Source: Apium graveolens
Lineage: Eukaryota > Streptophyta > Magnoliopsida > Apiales > Apiaceae
Assembly (NCBI RefSeq): GCF_009905375.1
Contig: NC_133650.1
Coordinates: forward strand, 293,150,270 to 293,214,269
Direction: 5' to 3'
Length of the DNA: 64,000 nucleotides
A program made the translations under genes and the position numbers. Shown here piece after piece: positions 11,771-23,035 of this stretch. Each line of letters opens with the position of its first letter. Position 1 is the stretch's first letter. Below the pieces are notes generated by a model. That model was given only the letters and a program-made list of their open reading frames with translations, ran no database searches and was not told where the DNA came from.

Positions 11771-13189
11771 CCATTCTTTTCCAGTTCGTAATCTCTATTA
11801 CCTTCCGTTCCTAATATTATACTGGTTATACTTTTGCTCGTTAGCGTTCTATAACCTTTTAATAACCACGTCAACCTTAGTATCACGAATGTGTTTCCAT
11901 TCCGAATACCACCATAACTTTATTACTCCTTTTTTAGCTGTTTCTATTTCTCAAAGTTTGATCAATCATATAGAAGTAAAGGAATTCGTTGAGAGATCAC
12001 TATGATCATGAACACTTGTTATATCGCATAGTTAGTACAGAAGGTGGCCAACCTTTAGTACTTGACAAGCAACTAAATAATATGGTATCCTACTAGGCTT
12101 CTATCACAAAGATAGATAGTCATTCGGCAATACCTCCCCTTCTGGAAGGGTTGTTCTTCTCAGCTTACTTGAAATGAAAAGAAAAGAAAAGAACGAACTG
12201 AAGAGAATTGTATATATGTAAAAAAAAATATTTCCATAAAATATCTGGCTTGGAATCTACCTCTGAACTATAGAGGTTTGTCATAGGAGAACAAAACATA
12301 TAGTATTTATATCAACATCAAGCATTATAGCATCGTATTTCACATGCCTAAATATTTGCTATTCCGTCCATCCTTCTATGGACCCATGCTCTTCCTCGAG
12401 CTTATACACAATCACCTTTGAAACTCCCTCGATATCAAAAATCGAACCCGGGATCTCATTCTAGACATCATCGTTACTAGAATTCTATGCTTGCACCGCA
12501 ACCTTCCTCGTAGAATAATACGACTCTCTATTGATAAGAAAGAATAAATATTCAATAGGTAGATACTCTACTTAATTAGTCTATCAATGATAACTTATAC
12601 ACTACCACGACCCAATTAGTGGTACTCAATCTCAACACCCATTCCAATACAACTCTCACGGTTGTAATCAGCTCATTACTCGCATAATCATTGCTGCCTT
12701 ACTATGGTCCACCACTGACCTACTGTAGTCATTCATTTTCCATGAAGTCTTAATAGCTAACCATACGGAGTCCATACATCTCGTATCTAATTCTTCTAAG
12801 GAGGTAACATGATCACCGTTCATGATTCATGAAGAACACTCCTGAACTTGACGTACTTTCATGACATGAAGTAGATAAATTGCAGAAGAGTTTCATTCAA
12901 AGCAACGATAGCAGGTTAATACCATTCTTAATCGTATGCCTTCAATTGAAGACTTAACTCAAAGGTTCGTTTAGTCCTTTTTTTGAAACATGGTCCTGAC
13001 TTATCTCAAGATAGTATCTTCTGAGATAGATAGCCCGCTCATGGCGATTACACGAATTAAACCTTTACCAACTACTATTACGGTTGGGTATTGCACAGTC
13101 ATCAGAAGGAATGTTAATCTTCCAAACCATAATACAATCTGCATAGCTTTAACCATCATCACTGTATTCCTTTGGCACAAGCGCCTATA
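11771..13189 (-). other. Chr2 internal stretch, unassigned, conserved in Chr4
   Basis: This is about 1.4 kb where the integrase N-terminal and core domains would be expected. It aligns closely with 57150-58565 of Chr4. On the minus strand near the right end a short frame begins MVKAMQIVLW.. and has a clear Chr4 homologue of 87 residues (58276-58539). I recognise no domain. It may be integrase decayed beyond recognition plus extra sequence, since the equivalent span in Chr3 is shorter. Confidence 0.45.
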
Positions 13190-13194
13190 ATTAT
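13190..13194. repeat. Target-site duplication of Chr3, left copy (ATTAT)
   Basis: ATTAT lies directly left of TGTAACACC at 13195 and is repeated at 27220-27224. Chr4 shows the uninterrupted site once, as GATAATTATC at about 58569-58578. Confidence 0.95.
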
Positions 13195-13484
13195 TGTAAC
13201 ACCCCCAGATCCGGGGTCGGGAATCCGGGTTGTCACGGTCTTTCTTTCCACAATATCACTTTACTTAATTAATAATAAATACCCTCATGCTGTGACCCCA
13301 CACTAACACACCCACAACTCGTTATAGTCTCAGAGATGAAATTGAAATAAGTACAAGTCTTTGAATCCACAATTTAAAATTATTATAACCCAAAAAGATT
13401 ACTTGATAATTTACAGTTAATTGCCATTATCTGCCACAAGTTATAATTATACATAATTGGATTCTCAAAAGTAGATGGTCTAAA

Positions 13485-13586
13485 CTACAATGGATCTACC
13501 TCTGCAGCTATAGCAGCTACAATATCAGCGGGAAGACGCGGGACGCTTCCCACGCGCTTGTGCTGGGTCTGCTGGAGTCTGGCCAT
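13485..13586 (-). CDS. Short peptide ORF in Chr3 3' LTR (33 aa)
   Basis: ATG at 13586, stop at 13485. The peptide starts MARLQQTQHKRVGSVPRLP and ends AAIAAEVDPL. An in-frame stop lies about 80 nt upstream, so this Met is the natural start. Chr2 and Chr4 LTRs encode a related peptide at the same site starting MNxTK and sharing the pattern R-[VI]-G-x-V-P-x-x-P and a C-terminal AEV, despite many base changes. Matching the 5' LTR position, it would lie in the transcribed leader about 280 nt before the LTR end. The function is unknown. It could be a small upstream ORF affecting translation, or chance persistence. Confidence 0.4.
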   Translation of the reverse strand: MARLQQTQHKRVGSVPRLPADIVAAIAAEVDPL

Positions 13587-14747
13587 CTCTCCTAACTGTT
13601 GTTGTGTGATGAAGAAATAAAGCAAGAGTGAGCCTTACAGCTCGCAAGATAATATATAGTGGTAACAATAATATAAGTATCTACATGGATACTTACTAGC
13701 ATCTCTATCATATGCAAGATAATTACTTGCTAGATATAAGTAAAAACAAGGAATGAAGTTACCAATACTACATCACACTTATATCATATAAAGTTACTTG
13801 AACTGCCACCGTTCAAAGTATTATAAGTTTTAAGAAAAACATCCCATAGATGAGACCACAAGTTAAGACTTGAATAGATTCAATCTTGAAATATTATTGA
13901 ATGAAAAAGTTATGAGATACTTTATTTAGTCCCGATATATATAATCCACATATATATATCCCGAAAACATTTCCTGGAACCTCTGTTATGTGAAGTATGA
14001 ACAGAGTTCGAAACATCCAATGAATTTTGGAAAGGAAAAGAATTTTGGCATAAACCCGATATCTCGCTGATCAGGCAAAGATACCAATAAGTAACCTTTT
14101 CTACTAGTAGATGGACGAATTCCCCACTGGTCATCACCCTGGTCATAATTAAGACCTATGCTGGACTGCCACTCAGCCACTTAGCATTTGATGGACTCCC
14201 ACTGAGCCACTTACACAATAATAGACCGTACCCCGGCCTGTCGCTTATGCCGACTCAATGAGAGGGGCTTACTTCCCGAACGTTGGGCAAGTAATCAATT
14301 CATTTACCAAATCTGCAACCTTGTTGCGAATATAAAATACACCACAGAGCCGGATTCCCCAGGTTTTGAGCGAGTATTTAAATCCCCTTAAAAAGGAAGA
14401 TCTTAAATATAAAAATGAGTTTTGGGATCCGCTCTGACTTTTAAAAACACTTTGAAGACTCGAAAACACTTTAAAGAGTGTTTGGAGTAAAGCTGATTTA
14501 AGTAAATCAGTCCCCAGAATATTAGAAAATATCTGAATATTATTAATTAAATAATATTCCCATAAAGAATAATCTTTATAAAAAAATAATTGAAGTAGAA
14601 GTATTAAAATTTATACTTGAAACGAGTATTAAATAACCAAAGATATACTTATATGAAAGTATTATCTTTATTTGAATATCGAAAATAAGTTTGATTATTT
14701 ACACCTTATTCTTTAATAAAATAAAGAATATATTTCAGCAAATAATC

Positions 14748-15070
14748 GGAGTCATAGATCCTCAAATGAATATTCAAATAATATTCAATAAATAAATAAG
14801 CTGAGTCATAATACCTCGAATGAATATTATAAATAATATTCATTAAATAAAATAAAGGAGTCATACATCCTCAAATGAATATTCAAATAATATTCAATAA
14901 ATAAAATAAGCTGAGTCATAATACCTCGAATGAATATTATAAATAATATTCATTAAATAAAATAAAGGAGTCATACATCCTCAAATGAATATTCAAATAA
15001 TATTCAATAAATAAAATAAAAAGTCATACGCCTTCGAATAATATTCGAAATAATATTCAATAATAAAATA
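14748..15070. repeat. 55-bp tandem repeats in Chr3 3' LTR, six copies
   Basis: Units start near 14748, 14803, 14857, 14911, 14965 and 15021. Two alternating unit types (GGAGTCATA..CCTCAAATG and CTGAGTCATAATACCTCG) suggest that a two-unit block was itself duplicated. Confidence 0.85.
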
Positions 15071-17063
15071 AGTTTAAAGTTATCGAATAAACCTTATTCG
15101 ATTAATAGTTTGGAAAACTATAACCATATATAATATATGAATATATATATATATCCATATCCATATATACAAGATTACTCGGGATCCTCGACTCCCGGTT
15201 TTAGAAAATATTTTCACCTTTGGGTCCCTATACTAAGGGTATATGCAAGATGCAACTATCCTCTAGCATAGGTATTATCAAATAAACCAACAGATATATA
15301 TCTCAAGAATATAAAACAGGCATGCATATATATCATATCACATGCTACAATATATCGCAACATTTGCTAAATAACAATCATGCAATTCACAAGATATGCA
15401 TATACATACATTTACATCACAACAACAGTGTATCGGATAGAATACTTGCCTGAGCGACTTGGGGGTGAGAAAGGCTCGGGACGAGTCTGATAACCTATAA
15501 ACAACAAGTAAGTTGGAATTAACCAAATCACTTGTAATCTATGCTTTAGCTAACTTAGACTCTAATGCTAGTTTACGCTCACCGATTCGCTTAAGTCACT
15601 CGGGTACCCTCGACTCCACCATTTTTAATACTTAACCTTTACGAGTTTTTAAAGCGATTCCTTCGCGAATGACTTACCAACTGCCTAACGCACTTACCAT
15701 AAATGTTTCACACATTAATTAACCCTTTTTGGTCTTTAACCTATGTTTCAAGTAAGGCGAGGGAAAAAGTTTCGTCCGCGAAACGCCGTTACTTGAAACG
15801 TGTCGTTTCTCCTAAACCGTAATCGGAATCGAACGACTACATATCAAAACGAAGCTCGTAACATGAGCTATCTAAACATGGCAGTGGTCACAATTTAGCA
15901 GGGGGTTCTCGGGTCCTAATGCTATGCACAAAAACAGTCCAAAGAAAATCAGACGACGACGGCTATGTTTACGCGATTTGCCATTTTTTAAACTATCCAC
16001 AACAACAAACACCATCCTCAAATCCAACACACAACAAACACCCATCCTTATCACATCATAACAACCCCAACCAATTCAATTTAACCATTCATACTTATGC
16101 TTAAACTTTACTTTAATCATTCTTAAGTTCTTTAAATCAAAACCACAAAATTACCATTTCATTTCACTACCATTCAAATCGCAACTCTAATCATAACAAC
16201 AACTACAATAACATCCTACTCATCAAATCACCTTATATATATAGATGACCTAGTTTGAAAATTGGTATACCCTTCCTTGAAGTGGTGGGTTGAGCTAGGA
16301 AGCCTTAAGAAGCTTGGAGAAGCCTTAGGAAAGCTTGATCTTTAAGAAAACAAGAAAGTTCAAGTTAAAACTTGAAAACACTATTCATTTCTCTTCATTG
16401 ATTAAATGGAGAAGCTATAGAGAAGAATTAATGGCTTAAACTCATGATATAGCCATAACTAAGCATAAAGATGGTTAGGAATTTTCTTACCAATTAAGGA
16501 TGCTTGGATCTTGATTTTGAAATTTTCTTTGAAAAATGAAAAGCCGAGAGCTAAGAAAACAATGCCTTGGTGATTTTTTTGATTTTTGATGAAATGATTT
16601 GCTAGTTGGTTGGCTTGGTTTTGTTTTGATTTAGCAAATTACCACCTTGCCCTTGAATTTGTGTGGTCCTTAATCAACCACACCTCCTTCTTCCATGTCA
16701 TGCTTATGTCACCCTATGATGTCATCCTCCCTTCCTTGTCTCTTTCTATTGGTTGGATGACATCACTCCCATTAATCCCTTTGATTAACTTCCTAATCGT
16801 TTGCCTAATGACCGCTGATCTGTTTACGGTTCGCTTAACTTTCGTTCTCGTTTATCGTTTGAAGGATCATACCCGGGATCTTATTACTTAGGTTCCCTTA
16901 ACCTTTCTCAATACATTATATTCCTTTTTATGATCCTCTATTATAATCCTTTAATTTAAATCCTTTTTATCCTGTTACCTTATACTCAATTCTCTCCGTA
17001 TCTTGTGGATTTCCGGGAAAAACCAAAGTGTTCGGAATTGGATTCTGACGATATTTACATACA

Positions 17064-17071
17064 CTTATATA
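17064..17071 (-). promoter_or_regulatory. Possible TATA box of Chr3 3' LTR
   Basis: The minus strand reads TATATAAG about 140 nt from the LTR start. The Chr3 5' LTR copy has lost one base here. If this is real, nearly the whole 4-kb LTR would be transcribed leader. Confidence 0.3.
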
Positions 17072-17206
17072 CTTCATAGAGTACTAATAAATCCCAGAAT
17101 ATCCATAACAGAACCCCTACATAGTGTGGCGTGAAAAGTTTTCTCATTCAGCTAAAACACTATTCACAAGGGTTACAAAAAGTTGAAAAATTTTGGGGTT
17201 ATTACA

Positions 17207-17225
17207 GTCTCCCCTCCTTAAAAGG
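17207..17225 (-). promoter_or_regulatory. Chr3 polypurine tract
   Basis: On the minus strand AAGGAGGGGAGAC directly abuts the 3' LTR. It overlaps the last codons of the polyprotein. Confidence 0.85.
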
Positions 17226-17787
17226 ATTCCGTCCCGGAATCAAACAGAAAACAATGGGGGTACTTTTCTAGCATTGCGCTCTCTAGTTCCCAAGTCGATT
17301 CTTCCACATTATGATTCTGCCATAGTACTCTGACTAGCTTGATCACTTTGTTCCGAAGCACCTGCTCCTTCTTATCCATAATCCTTACTGGCTTCTCCAC
17401 GTAAGTTAGATCTGGCTGCATATCCACCTGCTCGTACTCCACTATGTGCCTGGCATCCCGATGATACCTCCTTAGCATTGACACATGGAACACATTATGA
17501 ACTTGTTGCAAATTAGGGGGTAGGGCTAGCTCGTAAGCTAACTTTCCAATCCGTCTTAATATCTCAAAAGGTCCAATGTATCTTGGGCTTAGTTTTCCTT
17601 TCTTTCCGAACCTCATTAATCCCTTCCAAGGGGATACTTTCAACAGTACTAAGTCCCCTACTTCATATTCCTTGTCCTTTCGGGCTAGGTCTGCATATTT
17701 CTTCTGTCTGTCTTGGGCTGCTACAAGTCGCCCTCTGATAAGATCCACTATATCTTTGGTCCTTTGGACCACTTCGGGTCCGAGCAT
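17218..17787 (-). CDS. Chr3 integrase C-terminus and chromodomain
   Basis: An open stretch of 189 codons. It begins with the integrase C-terminal part (VVQRTKDIVDLIRGRL, then the GDLVLLKVSPWKG..GKLSPRYIGPF region, the GPY/F-type module that binds DNA). The chromodomain-like tail follows (PVRIMDKKEQVLRNK, VRVLWQNHNVEESTWELE). The chromodomain is expected to steer integration to particular chromatin. The N-terminal aromatic residues of a classical chromodomain seem absent, as in the group II type of Tekay-like elements. The stop lies a few bases before the LTR. The piece is separated from the upstream integrase by a one-base frame break near 17845. Confidence 0.92.
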   Translation of the reverse strand: MLGPEVVQRTKDIVDLIRGRLVAAQDRQKKYADLARKDKEYEVGDLVLLKVSPWKGLMRFGKKGKLSPRYIGPFEILRRIGKLAYELALPPNLQQVHNVFHVSMLRRYHRDARHIVEYEQVDMQPDLTYVEKPVRIMDKKEQVLRNKVIKLVRVLWQNHNVEESTWELESAMLEKYPHCFLFDSGTESF

Positions 17788-17798
17788 CTTCCGCTCTC

Positions 17799-18670
17799 CT
17801 ACTTCATCCCAGTATAAGGGAGATCGACACCTTCTTCCGTACAGGCCTCATAAGGCGGCATTCCGATGCTAGCATGAAAGCTATTGTTATAAGAAAACTC
17901 GATCAACGGCAGGTGATCATCCCAACTTCCTTTAAGGTCTATTGCACAGACTCTCAACATATCCTCTAGTGTCTGGATGGTCCTTTCACTCTGTCCATCC
18001 GTCTGGGGATGGTACGCGGTACTCATATTTAACTTGGTCCCCGCACATTCCTGAAAGCTCCTCCAAAATCTGGAGTTGAACCTGGGTCTCGGTCTGAGAC
18101 AATGGACGCTGGGACTCCATGTCGCGTCACTATTTCCTTAAGGTAAATGTCCACCAGTCTATCGACTGTGTATCTCTCATTGATAGGAATGAAATGAGCT
18201 GACTTTGTCAGTCGGTCTATAATTACCCAAATGGCGTCGTGATTGGCTTTCGTCCTTGGCAAGCCTACAACAAAATCCATCGCTATCTGTTCCCATTTCC
18301 ATTCGGGAATCTCCAGGGGTCGCAAAAGTCCACTGGGTCTCTGGTGCTCTGCCTTTACTCTTTGGCAAGTCAAACACTTGTTTACCCATTCTGCTACGTC
18401 CCTCTTCATGTTGGGCCACCAGTAATATTCCTTCAAATCCCTATACATCTTGGTACTTCCCGGGTGAATGGAATACCTTGAACTATGGCTTTCATCCAAA
18501 ATCTCATCTTTAAGTTCTTGAACATTCGGAACCCAAATTCGGTAGGAGTACCTCATTATCCCTTTATCATCTTTCTCAGTATGGATCTCCTCTCCAGTCA
18601 TTGACTCTCTGTCTTCATTCATTATTTTCTCCTGGCACAATCTGATCTTTTCCAATAATTCTGGCTGCAT
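17799..18670 (-). pseudogene. Chr3 integrase zinc-binding and catalytic core
   Basis: The minus strand encodes the HHCC zinc-binding domain (the H..H spacing around HSSRYSIHPG, then CLTCQRVK). The DDE core follows, with its first Asp in MDFVVGLP, the second in VSDRD, and the Glu in [14 protein letters not shown]. Two open pieces (18029-18670 and 17799-18026) are joined by a one-base frame break near 18080, just after the second catalytic Asp. The PYEA motif sits near the end of the second piece. Integrase would cut and join element DNA to the 5-bp staggered target. All three acidic residues are present. Confidence 0.92.
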
Positions 18671-18715
18671 TGAGATCTCAAAAAGCTTTTCAGTTCCGGT
18701 TCCGGTTACCTTTAC

Positions 18716-19111
18716 CTATTTCCATTTCTCAAAATCCCTTATCAACTCTTCCGAAGTCGTTATCATTCTGAGTCTTTCCTTTCTACTAAGGGCATCAGCC
18801 ACCACATTGGCTTTCCCTGGATGATAGAGAATCTCACAATCATAGTCCTTGATTAGTTCTAACCATCTCCTCTGGCGCATGTTGAGCTCTTTCTGCGTAA
18901 ATATGTACTTGAGGCTCTTATGGTCTGTGAAAATCTCGCACTTCTCTCCATACAAGTAGTGCCTCCAAATTTTTAAAGCAAATACTATTGCCGCGAGCTC
19001 AAGGTCATGAGTAGGATATCTAACCTCGTATTCCTTCAGTTGTCTCGACGCATACGCAATAACTTTACCGTGCTGCATAAGCACACATCCTAATCCTTTG
19101 TGCGACGTCAC
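18716..19111 (-). pseudogene. Chr3 RNase H domain
   Basis: This has strong Ty3-gypsy RNase H features: [27 protein letters not shown] and the ending [18 protein letters not shown]. It would degrade the RNA strand during reverse transcription. Its N-terminal Asp-containing strand lies in the preceding frame (19065-19130), with a one-base break near 19100. The frame ends at a TAG at about 18716 before the integrase, while the sequence remains colinear with the family. Confidence 0.92.
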
Positions 19112-20049
19112 TATATATCACAAAATCTCCTTTTCCATCCGGCAATGCCAATACCGGAGCCGTTATCAACCTTTTCTTTAATTCCTGAAAACTGTTCTCG
19201 CATTTCTCCGTCCATTCAAACTTCTCTGTCTTACGAGTAAGTCGTGTCAAAGGGGCTGCGATCTTCGCAAAGTCCTGTACAAATCTACGATAGTAGCCGG
19301 CCAATCCTATGAAACTCCTTACCTCTGTGGGTGTGGTTGGCCTTTCCCAATTTGAGACCGCCTCTATCTTGGAGGGGTCGACCAATACTCCTTCTTTATT
19401 GATCACATGTCCTAAAAACTGTACTTCATTCCGCCAGAATTCACACTTCGAGAATTTGGCATATAACTGCTCCTCTCTGAGTATTCCTAGAGCTATCCTC
19501 AAATGCTCTGCATGTTCTGCCTCAGTCCTTGAGTAGATCAAAATATCATCGATAAAAACTATCACACACTTGTCCAAGTACTTCTTAAATACTCTATTCA
19601 TTAAATCCATGAAAGCCGCTGGGGCGTTGGTTAATCCAAAGGACATTACCAAGAACTCATAATGCCCATACCTGGTACGGAACGCTGTCTTGGAAATATC
19701 TTCGGGTTTAATCTTTAGTTGGTGATATCCAGTTCTCAGGTCATCTTGGAAAAATAAACAGCATCCTTTAGCTGGTCGAACAGATCGTCTATTCTAGGTA
19801 ATGGGTACCTGTTCTTTATGGTTAGCTTGTTCAACTCTCGATAGTCTATGCACAACCTCATGCTCCCATCTTTCTTCTTAACAAAAAAACTGGTGCTCCC
19901 CACGGAGACACACTGGGTCTTATCATACCCTTATCCAAGAGTTCCTGCAATTGGATAGCTAATTCCTTCATTTCTAACGGGGCTAACCGGTAAGGTGCTT
20001 TTGAAACTGGCGCCGTCCCTGGGGCCAACTCAATAGCAAATTCAATCAC
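19065..20049 (-). pseudogene. Chr3 reverse transcriptase
   Basis: RT is split into an N-terminal piece (19858-20049, with [13 protein letters not shown]) and the palm/thumb (19065-19652). The palm has [12 protein letters not shown], the catalytic FIDDILIYS (FIDD at 19545-19556), and the connection with [12 protein letters not shown]. Between them, 19653-19857 is RT in shifted frames (a [14 protein letters not shown] stretch is readable). Visible breaks at about 19890 (inside a T run) and about 19750 are one-base losses. It would copy element RNA into DNA. A nearly intact domain with only length errors suggests recent activity or sequencing error. Confidence 0.93.
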
Positions 20050-20158
20050 TCTATCGGGTGGTAATCCCGGAAGGTCTTGGGGAATACATCTTCAAATTCG
20101 TTGACTACTGGAATATCTTGTAAGTTGGGCACCTCCTTCTGTGTGTCCACCACATAGG

Positions 20159-20980
20159 CTAGGTAGCCTCACTTCCTTTTCGTAGCATCCTTTTGGCCTG
20201 AGCCATAGTCAAAAATTTCTGCGTCTGCCTCTTTCCTCTAAATATAACTTCTTTCTTCCCGGGGATATTTAACTTAACTTTCTTCCCTTTACAGTCTATC
20301 TGAGCATCGTTGCTAGATAGCCAGTCCATTCCCAAAATCACATCAAACTCCCCTAATTTAAAAGGAATCAGATCAACACTGAAAGATTGCTCCCCTATGC
20401 CTATCTCACAGGCGGGGTGAATCTGGTTAACAGGAATAATTTCATGATTGGCTATTTCTACTTGTAAGGGTTCTATCAAGGGTTTAGCCTTAAGTCTTAA
20501 CTTACGCGCAAAGTCCTTTGATATAAAAGATTTAGTTGCTCCCGAATCAAATAAAACATTTGCACTGACTGAATTTAGAGAAAGGGTACCTGCTATCACA
20601 TCTGAATCTTTCATAGCATCCTGGACTGTCATGTTGAAAGTCCTCGCAGTAGGTGGCTTATTAGAAGCAGCCCTGCTTGCTCCCGAAGCTGCTGGTTTGT
20701 TCATTGGGCATTCCTTCTTCCAATGACCCTGGCGTCCACACTGATGACAATTGGTGGTTGGAACGGCAGGGGTTGATGATGGGCACTTATTGAATAGTGG
20801 CCTTCCCGACCGCACTTAAAACAGGTTACTGGCCTTTCCTTTACACTCCCCAGTGTGATTCCTTCCACATATGTTACAGGCTGGCAATGGGGGTCGAGAC
20901 TGGTTGGAATAGGACATTCTTGACTTCTGGCCGCCCTGGCTCACACTCACACTCATTGGTCGCTTAAACCCAGTGTTCCT
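20159..20980 (-). pseudogene. Chr3 zinc knuckles and aspartic protease
   Basis: Three zinc knuckles can be read between 20980 and 20700: CNICGRNHTGEC, a second starting CFKCGREGH, and CHQCGRQGHWKKEC. The second is split by frame breaks near 20820. The protease follows in one open piece (20159-20815) with FDSGATKSFIS and then GMDWLSSND, the typical retropepsin order. The frame is lost at about 20160 and again at about 20085 before RT. The protease would cut the polyprotein. Confidence 0.9.
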
Positions 20981-21065
20981 TCCTGGTAGGGACACTGCTC
21001 CTCGATTAAACTAGTTGGGAAGCTCCTTCCTGCGGAACCTCCACCCATGCTCATACTTTTCCTCT

Positions 21066-21929
21066 TTATTCCTTTCTTCTCTCTTTCCTTCTGCATCTGT
21101 TCACTTCCACTTCTACAATCGTTGCCTTTTGCACCAGAGTGGCATAGTCCGTAAGCTCAAGGATTGCCACCCTATTCTGAATCCATGGTTTCAGTCCCTG
21201 CTGAAACCTCCTAGCTTTCTTTTCCTCGGTGCTCACAAACTCCGGCACAAACCTTGATAACTCAGTAAATTTCGCTTCGTACTCTGCTACAGACAAGTTA
21301 TTCTGCTTTAGCTCCAAGAACTTGAGCTCCATCTGGTTTTCCATAAACCTCGGGAAATACTTTCCCAGAAACAACTGACTAAATCTCTCCCAGGTTTATA
21401 GCATCTGTCTCCATGTTTTTCTTGGCCTCCCACCAGTAGTTAGCTTCTCCTTTCAGAAGGTAGGTAGCAAATACAGTTTTCTGTGCCTCATCGATACTCA
21501 AAATCTCAAAAGATTTCTCCATTTCCTTTAACCATGCCCTTGCCTCAACTGGGTCGGCTGATCCGTGGAACTCAGGGGGCTTAAGGGACTTAAAAGCCCT
21601 GAAAGAGTTTGCCACTGCATTGTTACTTCCTTGAGGGGGTGGGTTGGGTTGACGTTCCAAATTCTGTCTTAGGAGTTGCATAACTGGCCCATGGGATCCA
21701 TGCCTGGGTTTGGTACTGGTTGCTCAACCTCGGTTTCTCCTTCTTCAGCCTCTATCTCAAATCCCTCAACATCATATGTTTCCTCTTCCTCTTCATACAG
21801 GGAGTCATCCTGTTCCACATAATCCTCATCTTCCTCTTCACTGTGTTCTTGGTTTCTATTGTCCTGATTATGGCTTCCCTGGTCCTCAGACCCAGGGTTC
21901 GCCCTAGTTCCAATCTTTCTTGGCGGCAT
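21066..21929 (-). pseudogene. Chr3 gag
   Basis: The ATG at 21929 (MPPRKIG) opens a highly acidic N-terminal region of about 80 residues (runs of Glu and Asp). The retrotransposon gag/capsid domain follows, with LLKGEANYWWE and NQMELKFLELKQ. Three open pieces (21669-21929, 21379-21681 and 21066-21374) overlap or nearly touch, so two one-base breaks (about 21675 and 21375) explain the interruption. A further shift near 21010 leads into the zinc knuckles. Gag forms the cytoplasmic particle. The matching decayed gag of Chr2 is at 28740-29130 and that of Chr4 at 60080-60480. Confidence 0.92.
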
Positions 21930-22315
21930 GATTCTGATAATAATAAAAACAATTGGGAAAATTCAACGTTAGGTCACAATCATATACAACATTGTGCCTT
22001 GCACAGCTCTTATAATGGGGAGAACGTATATCGCAATTCTATTATTTTAAGAAAGTTCTAATACGAAGTGCAGTAATAATAATAATAAAACAGTGATCCC
22101 GTCACTATGGAACTGAACCGAAAGGAAACAAATATATACATAATGCGAGAATACATAGTTTGATCTGGTCAAAAGTACAACAGTGCTACAGTCATCTGTC
22201 CCAAAAGTGATACACAAGAGTCTATCTGTCTAGTCAGAAAAAGGGATGCTATATACAAGTCAACTATCCCGGAAAATTGGCTCTTACTAAGGCCTCGGCT
22301 AACTAGACAACTAGA

Positions 22316-23035
22316 CTATTCCATCATCAATCCTGAATCACACACCGGACGGGTCAGCTCCCAAACCCTTTCCATCGCACGACGGAAGATATAGTCGGCC
22401 TGCCGCCTGGAGATCCTACCATGCCTGTCCCCCTGGAGAGATCTGAGTCTCGCTCGGGACGTGAGCTCTATCCCCGTAAGCTCCCTCCTCAAGGATCGGG
22501 GTATAGAAGCCCTGGTCTCATAAGCTCGGGTACGCCTACCCGCCCTCTCTGCATCCAACTCCCTCCTGGCCTCATCCAGTCGGGCCTCGGCAACAGCCAC
22601 TCGGGTCCTCAAAACATCCTGAACATATCCATGAGCTAACGAAGACTGCCTCTGGGCAGGGTCAAGAGGTGGTGAATCCGGAGCCGCTGAGGGTGCCTCC
22701 TCGTCTGCCTAGGCTCGGAAGTATGGGTCTCTGAGCTGTCATCATCAGAATCCAAGATAGTGGTGGAGGGGTAGGGGCTCTGACCACCGGAAGTGTGGGT
22801 AAAGGATACCAGCATACACTACCATAGATCCAACACGCTCCTCAGCTACTGGGACCTCATCCGGTCCTCCTCATGGAATAGCAATAACCTCTGTCTCTGA
22901 CTCCTCTGAGGGGTCCTCCTCATCTGAAAGCAATGACCTCCGTCTCAGGCTCCTCTGAGGGGGTCCTCCTCATCCTCCTCCATCTCAGGCTCCTCCTGAT
23001 CCTCAACATCGAATGCCTCATCATGCTCACGCTCG
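22316..23035 (-). pseudogene. Chr3 leader ORF upstream of gag, acidic then coiled coil (broken)
   Basis: Between PBS and gag the minus strand encodes an acidic, Pro/Ser-rich region (22870-23035, with repeated EEDPSEE-like units). After frame breaks comes an open 98-codon stretch (22316-22612) rich in Arg, Glu, Ala and Leu with heptad character (VAEARLDEARRELDAERAG), ending DYIFRRAMERVWELTRP. Architecture and C-terminal motif resemble the Chr1 leader ORF. No catalytic motif is visible. The coding sense is inferred from this similarity and from codon-like bias. Intact copies in other loci would decide whether it is a real protein. Confidence 0.5.
22874..22990. repeat. Imperfect tandem repeat of about 50 bp in Chr3 leader
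   Basis: CTCCTCTGAGGGGTCCTCCTCAT and variants recur two to three times. On the minus strand each unit encodes an EEDPSEEPETEV-like acidic peptide, so the leader ORF grew by internal duplication. Confidence 0.65.

Larger units (their letters stand above)
13195..17206 (-). repeat. Chr3 3' LTR (4.01 kb)
   Basis: The LTR runs from TGTAACACCCCC to TTATTACA. It contains an intact 33-residue ORF (13485-13586), six 55-bp tandem units (14748-15070) and a TA microsatellite around 15137-15165. It is colinear with 23251-27219; most differences between the two copies are one- or two-base gaps. Confidence 0.95.

Noticed and set aside
11088..12005. Plus-strand ORFs in Chr2
   Set aside because: They are the antisense of the chromodomain/integrase remnant; the minus strand carries the recognisable protein.
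20448..20726. Plus-strand ORF of 92 codons opposite the Chr3 protease
   Set aside because: Exact antisense of the zinc-knuckle/protease region, which carries the clear motifs.
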